Assembly (NCBI RefSeq): GCF_030463535.1
Contig: NC_132896.1
Location: forward strand, 25,915,709 to 25,979,708
Origin: Salminus brasiliensis
Taxonomy: Eukaryota > Chordata > Actinopteri > Characiformes > Bryconidae
DNA length: 64,000 nt
Reading direction: 5' to 3'
A model generated the notes under the pieces. It was not told where the DNA came from and did no database searches. It was given only the letters and a program-made list of their open reading frames with translations. Shown here piece after piece: positions 53,254 through 64,000 of this stretch. Every line of letters starts with the position of its first letter. Within the stretch, counting starts at the first letter, position 1. The position numbers and the translations under genes were made by a program.

Positions 53254-53720
53254 TACTTAAGGAATACAAGTTTTACACTGACTTCAATTGAAAGTCAGGA
53301 AGACTTTTCAACTTTTGTAAAGTTGCTGTACTGTACTCAATTGTATTGTACTCAATACAAATACTCTCTACTCTTCAGGGAAGGCTTTCCACTTGATTTT
53401 GGAACCTTGTTTAGAGAATTTGCCTGCATTCAGCCGCAAGTACTGATGCTGGATGATTATTTCTAGATCGCAAATGGTATCCCAATGGCTCACATCCCTA
53501 CACTCACACTGCTCTACAGCCCAATGTCAAGGGGCTGTATATGCCCAAGCTGACATTTGGCATAGGGCATGGTGACCTTGAGGCTCCTTTTATCAACAGG
53601 GCTTTTCTATGGAGATAACATTGCAGCATTTCACCATATGTGGGAAATTGAACACATATTAATTCACTAATATGGGGGTGTCCACAAACCTTTGAAACGT
53701 GACAAATAATGTAGATGTGG
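53254..53720 (+). mobile_element. Dispersed repeat family A, copy 3
   Basis: It has ttcagggaaggctttccact, gcctgcattcagccgcaagt, gctctacagcccaatgtcaa and the end gggtgtccacaaacctttga, in family order, with no coding frame. Confidence 0.7.
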
Positions 53721-53822
53721 GGTGACTAATAGACTCAAAGATGCCTTTTTTGTTATATTATTATATATTAACTAATTAATGTAGGTTGAAATATTACAAG
53801 TGAAACACCATAAGGTATTGTA

Positions 53823-53894
<72 letters not shown>
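53823..53894. repeat. (AT)n microsatellite
   Basis: About 36 uninterrupted TA units, followed by a T-rich stretch. Confidence 0.96.
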
Positions 53895-53898
<4 letters not shown>

Positions 53899-56800
53899 TT
53901 TTATTTTATTTTTTTTATTTAACAAGAAGTTAATTAAAAATTACATGATCAATGATACATGAAGAGCTTCATTCCAAAATGCATTATGGTGTTCAACATA
54001 AATTGTAATAAAAAATCCATTTAACGTAATGGAAATATTTTCTTTTCTCTAATTTTCTCTGATAATGGCAGCTAATGAAGCTAATGAATCATCATGTAGT
54101 ACTGAAATTTCATAACTTGTACATAAAGTTTGCTCCCAGCAACTTATTTTCACTGAGACAAAAAAATTTAAAATGTCTTTTAATGTGCTTTGCAACCAAA
54201 GCCTTCATATTGTAATAATCTACTTTCATTATTATTATTTTTTTTAAAGTTATCTGCCTTGAGATTTTATCACCGCTGGGGACGTTAATTTAATTATAAC
54301 TTCACTCTCAGCGCTATACAGTTCTCTCAGTCATCATTAAAATCATCTACAGCTCTGTTCATTCTGTACTTATCTAAAACTTCTTACTTCCTGATTATTT
54401 AAGTTGCACAAGACCAGCATATTACTTTTTATACAACTTTCATGCCTGCAGACTCATTTTAGATTATTCCTGATACTGAGCACCCCCAACTTTAAAATGG
54501 TAGTGTATACTAGTAGTATTTTGGACTACACTGTGGGGGCTGGGTAGCATCCACCTTGTCTAATTTGAGGGTGAGGTATGGGGTGGGTGGGCAGGGTCAT
54601 GAGAAGGGAAAGGGGCATCCAATTCATAAAGTAAATGGCAGTGACTGGAGACGGATCAGTCCATCGTAGGAACATAGTCAGGCACGTTGCACAGTTGCGT
54701 GGGAAGGCTATGTCATTCCAACAGAAAAAAACAAACAAACAAACAACATAAACAATAACATACTGGCAAAATAAACAAACAAACAAACAAAATCAAATAA
54801 ACAAAGCCATTGTTAGAATAAAAAAAAATATATATATCTTTTTTCAACATTCAGAATTCTACCAAGAAAACTGAGCAAGCATTTCCTTCTCTCTCCCCTC
54901 TTTTCTCTCCATTGCAAACACTGCAGCAGAAGCAGCTTGGCTGTCTTTCTTTTCTTTTTTCGTAGCACATCATCATTACCAAACAATAGAGCTTTGCACA
55001 CAGAGAGAGCATCCCTATTAGAGTCAGAGACAATTAGGTTGCCAGTGGGTTAGCAATGGTTTGTTTGCTTTGTGCTGAATGTGTCCTCTCACCTCCTCTA
55101 TTCTGAGACACTTTTCTGTGTCCTTTTCCTATCCAGTACCCATCTGCTGACTGTTATTCTTTTTGGAGGTGGAAAGTACTGACTGAACATGGACTGCTCT
55201 TCTTACACTTCCTACTTGGTTTTCTTGTTAAACTGCATATTTATAAAATCAATAAAATCATAGAATATTTCGCTACTGTCATGACATGAAACACATGTAT
55301 CTCCATGTATGACTGTTTTTAGTTTTCTCCATTTAAACCCTGTAGCTGCTCTGTACACTGTGTAAATAATATAATAGGCCAATAGAAATGCTCTAAATTA
55401 CTTGGAATAACCTTTTATTTTATATTGACCTCCATTCAATGTTAAAAACACTTTTGCCTTCTCATGCAAAGTCGCCATTTTGGAAATACATGTTTTTCAT
55501 TGGACAGCGCTGATTTACTGGTACTAGAGTGTATTTTGAATAGTGTGTTTATTTTCATTAGTGTGCCATTTTCATTAGTTCAAACCATTACAGAGTAAAA
55601 AAAAACAAAAAAACAATACTCCACTTCTCACAAATGAACTTCTGAGGAAGCGAGTAGCTGACTATCTAATAATCATTTTGAAAGATTGTCTAAACATCTG
55701 CTTTGTTCATTTTGCCTTTTAAGATAAGAATGGACAGCATAAGAAGCATGTGAACCGTAAAGCTGTTCATATGTTCTGTAATATATGTTAGGTAGCTAAT
55801 TTAGCTAATGTAAGATAATGTTCAAACTAGGCTAATTGCTCAGATTGAGTAGCTAATTTAAACATTGGACCTTTTGTCTGTGAGGCAATTATATAGGTGA
55901 ATATAAGTCTGATGTATCTCAAATGAAGTGAAAGGAAATTTGTCAACAAGTTTAGATTTGAGCTTGTTTACACTGACTGTAATGATCTTTTACACACTGA
56001 ATCAGGAGCAGTACAGGAATTCCACTGATTTTCCAAAATGATCTGAAGAATGAACTGAACGAACACACAAGCTCATTCAGAGTGTGGTGATGTAAAATGG
56101 TTAATATTTGAAAAACATACCAATGGATTTCTTCACAGTGCTGGTGAGCCATGGGTTGTGATGTCTACACAAATATAGCAATTTTGTTCCTTATACTTCT
56201 AACTATCATTTATGATGAAGTGAAGATAAGTAAACATAAGTTTTCTTTGGGGACGATTTGCCATAAAACAGCCTGTGTATATCTCTAGACTCCAGACTCT
56301 CAGAAAATATACACTTGACATGAAAAACGTCCCTCAATACTATAGTAAATCAATGTCTCAGGTATCAGGCAGCATATTGTGGCTGTCACACAAAAAAAAC
56401 TCAGTGGAAACCCAAAATCAGTGGAATTCGTCTTTCAGTAGGAACTTTCCGTACTCTTTCCACCCCTGCTATTTACAAGTATGTGTTTCTTGCTCTCGTA
56501 TTTGAATCTGAGAGTCAAAGCATCTCTATCCATTTTCTTCTCAGAGTGCCACTAAAGCAGAATGTGGAGTGATTCTTCAGCGCAGAGCAATCTCCAGGTC
56601 AACGTAAAACAGAATCTGAGCTGGGGTAAGTGAGGCTAGCCCTACACTCATCCCTGACCTTCTTCAGATCCTGTTTAGCCTGAGAGAAACCACTGAACCC
56701 CTCTCGGTGCTGCTTTTTTTTTTTTTTTTTTCTTTCGCTGGTTGGTCTATCCCATGTGTCATTGACCATTTACTTGATGAGTGGAGACAGGTCTTTACTT

Positions 56801-57183
56801 ACGTATGCATTGTATGTGTACTTGATGATGGCAACGTAAACAAAAAATCATTACCATTGTACCATTATGCCGTTATTGTGATGTCACTGCTACGACAGGC
56901 CACTGGAGTATGGAAAATCAAAATGCTTTGTCACCCACACGGATACAGTTGAAACACTCGGTTTAGGTTTTTTCATTTTTTTTTCTTTTTTTTGTTCCCC
57001 GTTGTCTTTTTTTTTTTTTTTTTTTTTTTAAACCCCACCCTCGACTGTTTCAACGTGTAGTGAGTGGATGGAAAGCAACTCAAAAAGAAATGTACTTCTA
57101 ACCGCCCAGGACAGAAGGGAGTCTACACCATGACCCTGAGTGGCAGAATACGTGACACATTTAAAACGTCATGGAACGTGTAC

Positions 57184-57291
57184 CATAATAGTAGTGACCA
57201 CAATTGTTCGGTTTTCCACTGAGGATGAATCGTTGCTGTACGGCTGATCCATTATATTTACAAAGCGTTCAAACTCGTTCCAGTACCCGAT
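57184..57291 (-). CDS. gria3: gria3 coding exon, ATD-LBD linker and start of S1 (36 codons)
   Basis: The acceptor is ttttgcag|ATCGGG, and the reading is [34 protein letters not shown], ending at Ile-Met. [10 protein letters not shown] closes the amino-terminal domain, the serine-rich stretch is the linker, and NRTIVVTT starts the S1 half of the glutamate-binding domain. NRT is a sequon. The donor ATG|gtacac keeps the obligatory gt but is weak at +4 to +6. It is supported because the next exon continues as [11 protein letters not shown] in the same phase. The linker is the least conserved part, as expected. Confidence 0.95.
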
Positions 57292-58824
57292 CTGCAAAAG
57301 GGAAAACAGTTTCTGTTATTATCCCAGCAACAACCATTTTGAGCCACAGCAATGCTCCCACCCCCCCAACCTCCCCACCATCTTTCTTTAAAATAATTAT
57401 TTCATGATATCACTGCAGACAAGTTAAGGAGGCTGCCAGGAATGTATAAAGCTATGAAGGCATACTCTCATAAGACTCTGTTCATTAAAATGGCATTAGG
57501 CGCCTGAGCTGCTGTTGCTCCCTGTTAAATGGAAGCCAGAGCCACGTCTGGCTGGTGGTGTTTTTAAGCAGGGGGAATGCTTACAGTAGCTTTCCGTGCC
57601 GTACAAGCACTGAGCAGCTCTCAAATCTGTGTTTACAGAATTCAGCTTAGCAGACAGACAAGGAGAACAATAAACTGTCAGGAGTGCGGCGCTTAAATGT
57701 CATTCGGTGGCACGCAGTGCTTCTCCTGTTTGGCTAAAGCTCCAGTGATAAACTAGCGCAAATACAGAGGGGCTTCACTTGCATTTTCAATTCGCAGGAT
57801 TGCGGTGTGAATTCACTCGGCAGTACTGTCAGTGTTTGTGTATGCTAGCCATTCAAAGGATAGGCCTAGTGGTTAGCATGATGCTAGCAGTGGGAAAAAG
57901 TTAAATGCCACCCTATCCACCATACCATGCTAGCAATTTTAGCATTTTGTCTGCTATATATCATCTGAAAGCACACGCTAAATTTAAGTGGCTCCTTATT
58001 CCATGGATAGCCAGCACAGACGTGAGGTGCCGTTTTAGATCAACATACATACAGCTCTTTTATCTCCTGAGTAAGACTGAGTAAATACTGTGGTACCGCA
58101 GTATTTAAATATGTTGATGGTATCTCATAATGAGGACGGTATTTCAAAATGACAACACATTTTAATGTGTCAAATTTCTGTTCTGTGTCTGTCTAGTACA
58201 TGGCCAAATAGGCCCGTTCCCTCCATTTGCATTTAAGAGAGCCACATGGAGGGGGCGCTGTGTGTTCTTACTGAATGGTGAGGTCATGCTCTGAAAACAG
58301 GTGGGGGAAAAACAAGCGCATCGTAGTTGTGAGTTTAGGGACATGCTAAGGTTGATTAAAAGATAGGGCAAGCAAACCTGGATGAAGCAGTCTACTAAAT
58401 GAGCCCGAAACAGCCGAAAACACTTGATTTGCGCTCTCAGACATGAGGCTTTATCCTCATGTCTCAGTTAGCTGAAATACGGACTGTGCCCTGGTGTTTA
58501 TCCAGATAGCTTACTAGCTTATTTAAGCTTTGATAGTCAGCTATGAGTCCAAACACGGTAAACTGGCCGTCTGATGCAAATTAGCTACAAATCCAAAAGA
58601 ACGATAAATAAAAAAGTGACCCAGTCTCCTGTCTCCTGAGCTTTAAATCCTGGCCTTCATGTCTATATTCTGGCTGCCTATGTAACTAAAAAAATATATA
58701 TTTTTCAAGGATAGGCAAAAGGTCTTCAAAACTAAGTTGTGTTTGCAATCATAGTCCCCCCCCCACCCCTTCAAGAGCTTTCCTGATGTGTGGATGGATT
58801 TCAGGGCCTTGTTTGTTTGCTTAC
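57292..58824 (-). other. gria3: gria3 intron (1.5 kb)
   Basis: No repeat family is recognised. 57430-57840 is a repeat-free block close to the exon. The rest shows nothing notable. Confidence 0.9.
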
Positions 58825-58929
58825 CTTTCTCGGCCCTCCTGCTTTCATTTCATAAACGTCGATAGTGTAGTTTGATCTGCGCCCGAAACTGTCAAACTGG
58901 ATATTGCCCGTCATCCCTTGCACTTGCAC
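58825..58929 (-). CDS. gria3: gria3 coding exon, amino-terminal domain (35 codons)
   Basis: The acceptor is ttggcag|GTGCAA and the donor AGAAAG|gtaagc. The 35 codons read [46 protein letters not shown] is typical of the AMPA amino-terminal domain shortly before the linker to the ligand-binding domain. NYT is a glycosylation sequon shared by family members. The exon length of 105 bp equals that of the vertebrate orthologous exon. Confidence 0.97.
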
Positions 58930-61902
<2,973 letters not shown>

Positions 61903-62064
61903 CTTCAGAGGAGTGTTCCTCGCCTCTGGGAATTCCCTTTCATCTAACCGGTCCCAGCGCTGAAGGAACTGCTGCACAATGGGGTTTTCGGGATTGATTA
62001 TTTGAAAGCCACTTATGTTTGCGCCGCCAAAATACACCTTGTCCAGACTCACATTGGAGAAGCC
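61903..62064 (-). CDS. gria3: gria3 coding exon, amino-terminal domain (54 codons)
   Basis: This is the first gria3 exon in the window in transcript order, probably exon 6 of the usual 16. It reads from [10 protein letters not shown] through [15 protein letters not shown] in phase 0. The acceptor is ctctcttttcag|GGC and the donor AAG|gtgagt. It belongs to the extracellular amino-terminal domain, the bilobed LIVBP-like fold that drives subunit assembly. Two N-glycosylation sequons are visible, NVS near the start and NIS in GANISGF. The segment [19 protein letters not shown] is close to the GluA3 sequence I recall and unlike the other AMPA subunits. No upstream coding exon was found between 62065 and 64000. 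Confidence 0.96.
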
Positions 62065-62269
62065 CTGAAAAGAGAGACAGGGAGAGACACTTGCCAGACC
62101 AGTTTCAGGATAGATCAGGGTAAACCATGCCCATAAAATGGGAGCACTTGTCGTTGTAATGCGGCAGTTACAAAGTGGTGCTCACTCTATATGATTTGCT
62201 GTTTTGCTGAATGATTGTAGGCATGTGTTTATAGGCACATTGACAAGGACCAATATATGGAGATCTGGG

Positions 62270-62596
62270 CTTTAAAGCAGCATTATGTAGCACTTTTATC
62301 TACTATGTTGATGCGCCACTGACCTCTGATGGGGAGAATAGCTATCATTGCTTTTTCGGGCTGATGATGTAAGGCAGGATAAACTGAGAGAACTGAGCTA
62401 CGCTGCGTAACCCAAGTGATATTTGTGTGAAATTATGCTTCTTTTACTTCAGTTGGCGGTTCTGTATGTCTCTGCTTGTAAAAATGCATGTGAAGAACAG
62501 GTCATTTAGTGGTTGCTCAAAGCGCAAATTTCACTTCCTGACTGTAGGGGGAGCCCAGGAGCAAATGCCAATTCTTGCATAATGCTGCTTTAAAGC
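62270..62596. mobile_element. MITE with 19-bp terminal inverted repeats
   Basis: Left end ctttaaagcagcattatgta (62270) and right end gcataatgctgctttaaag (62577-62595) are near-perfect inverted complements. The interior is about 290 bp without coding capacity. Confidence 0.88.
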
Positions 62597-63472
62597 GGCA
62601 AGACAGATTTTGGGATTTAGAGTCTCCTCTGGTGGAAATTCTACTGGATACATTCTATGGTACATGACATTCCTTGTTTCCTCCCTGGCCCCTCCTACTT
62701 ACCTGCATGTTGTTATTTACCCCTCTCTTCCCAGGTGTTTACAATCTAGTCTTTTGTATAAATAGACCTTATTGGTTCAGTGTTCCTTTATCTAGCCCTG
62801 TGTCTGCCTTTCTTTACATATAAAAAAATAAATGAAATAATACTGTAACAATCCAACCATGAGAACATTCTTTTCAGTGAACCTTTCAATGTGATGATTC
62901 TGAAACTCCTTATCCTTATCTGTTAAACCATGTTTTTGTTTCTGCTATGAGTGGAAGAGATGTTTTACTAAGCATTTTATTGGTCTAGTGCATGATGTTC
63001 AAGAAGGACTGTAAGTTCTAATTGCAGACAGCTGGGACGTTTGCTCGTTATGAGGTTCATAGTTGAAAACACTTCACAGAGATACGTCAGTCCAAAAATG
63101 GACAATATCTCTGCAGGTTTGTTCTGACTAATGCCTCTGTCTATGACTGGTCTCTTGAAATGCTGCTCCAATGGCAGCAGTAAGGAATGAATGATTTAAT
63201 GCTATGAAGTGTACAGCACTGACTCTGCTCTGTTTGAAGGCCATCACACACCTGGACGTGCTGCACAACAGAGCACCTCACCGCAATGCGTACATGACTA
63301 CATAGAATGCGTCACAGCGAGAGCTCCAATAAATGTCAAGGTCAGGTTCATTAACTGTGCTAGCTAACAGTTCTTTAGAACATCCGCTTCTATCTTAGTG
63401 AGGCACAAACTGTGTATTGATATTAGTTTGTACATTACAATAATGGGAAAAGTCCCGCCCCCAAAATTAAGA

Positions 63473-63656
63473 TTTGACTCTCTGTTGTCCTGCCCCCAGC
63501 TGAAATGAAGACTCTGCCCCTTGCCTCTGCCTCTCTAAGTTTGACTGTCTATTGTCCTGTTCCAAGCTGAAATTGAGATTCTGGTTGGTTTTGCCTCTCT
63601 GAGGTTGACTCTCTGCTGTCCCACTCCAGCTGACATAGAGATTTTGATTGGTTACA
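63473..63656. repeat. Three-unit tandem repeat, period about 64-68 bp
   Basis: Units start ttgactctctgttgtcctgc (63473), ttgactgtctattgtcctgt (63541) and ttgactctctgctgtcccac (63605). They share a following agctgaaat-like core and diverge by about 20 per cent. Confidence 0.8.
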
Positions 63657-64000
63657 TTGTATAGATATAATGGAAGAAAACTTTCTGCATAGTTTAATGA
63701 ATTCATAGGCTTGGTTTCAACTAACTAACTCTTTCCAGCTCAGGTACCAAATGAAAAGAAGACCTGGTAGAGTTAGCTGACGTCACAGGCCAATAACATT
63801 AGCCTGTTTTTCTTCAAGACTTCAGATTGACTGCATTTCTCTCGGTAGCTTTCCGTGGTCTCATTCTGGGTTTGATTTCGGAGTATAAATAACATTCTGA
63901 GTGGCTGTTAGAACAGTTTTGGTCGTTGCTGTGAGCACCGCAGCTAGTTGACGCAGTATGTTTCCAGCGGCTTGTAGCTTAGGGCATTCCTCACACAGAA

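Larger units (their letters stand above)
51500..57183 (-). other. gria3: gria3 intron after the linker exon
   Basis: This 5.7-kb intron is rich in repeats up to 53.9 kb (MITEs at 52118-52495, LINE-like tail 52540-52910, microsatellites, family A copy 3). 54-57 kb shows nothing recognisable apart from T-runs at 56715-56731 and 57008-57029. Confidence 0.9.
62065..64000 (-). other. gria3: gria3 intron upstream of the first exon in the window (incomplete)
   Basis: The intron continues beyond the window. It holds a MITE (62270-62596) and a three-unit tandem repeat (63473-63656). I looked for the preceding short exon encoding HYIIANL-like residues and did not find it. Confidence 0.85.

Noticed and set aside
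62065..64000. Preceding short gria3 exon (expected HYIIANL-like end)
   Set aside because: No matching codons with an acceptor and a donor were found in the window; it probably lies beyond 64000.

Overview
The window is ray-finned fish (teleost) DNA. The reasons are a split vertebrate gene with long introns, abundant Tc1-like and miniature inverted-repeat elements, a LINE-2 type 3' fragment with the tail usual in fish genomes, and many di- and tetranucleotide microsatellites. The species cannot be fixed from the sequence; an otophysan fish would fit the repeat mix.

One protein-coding gene dominates, on the minus strand: an AMPA-type ionotropic glutamate receptor that I assign to gria3 (GluA3). 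Eleven coding exons are read with exact splice sites, in transcript order 61903-62064, 60415-60582, 58825-58929, 57184-57291, 51293-51499, 44696-45069, 39798-39996, 22552-22799, then the alternative pair flop 21454-21568 and flip 17472-17586, and last 15772-16017 with the stop codon. With one of flip or flop they encode about 643 residues without a frameshift: the second half of the amino-terminal domain, both halves of the ligand-binding domain, M1, the pore loop, M3, M4 and a C-tail ending in the PDZ ligand SVKI. The first roughly 245 residues lie beyond position 64000. A spliced 3' UTR (donor at 15705, acceptor at 11947, poly(A) signal at 10052-10057) is inferred.

The most informative part is 17-23 kb, the alternative-splicing and RNA-editing cassette. 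The donor of the exon before flop/flip lies inside a near-perfect 67-nt hairpin at 22492-22558. It matches the ADAR2 R/G editing hairpin of AMPA receptor transcripts, including the A:C mismatch at the edited base (22553). Three further features nearby look new to me: a CT microsatellite serving as the pyrimidine tract of exon 22552-22799, a G-rich tract just beyond the editing hairpin, and a 17-bp AU-rich hairpin 12 nt upstream of the flip acceptor. The flip exon also carries Asp-to-Ala at a modulator-site position that flop keeps.

The rest is intron and flank. 1-10 kb is intergenic, made largely of decayed DNA transposons and microsatellites, with a possible 3' end of a convergent plus-strand gene near 1.97 kb. 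The 17-kb intron 22800-39797 and the introns at 39997-44695, 45070-51292 and 51500-57183 mix repeats with repeat-free blocks that look like candidate regulatory elements. No tRNA, rRNA, CRISPR array or second intact coding gene was seen.
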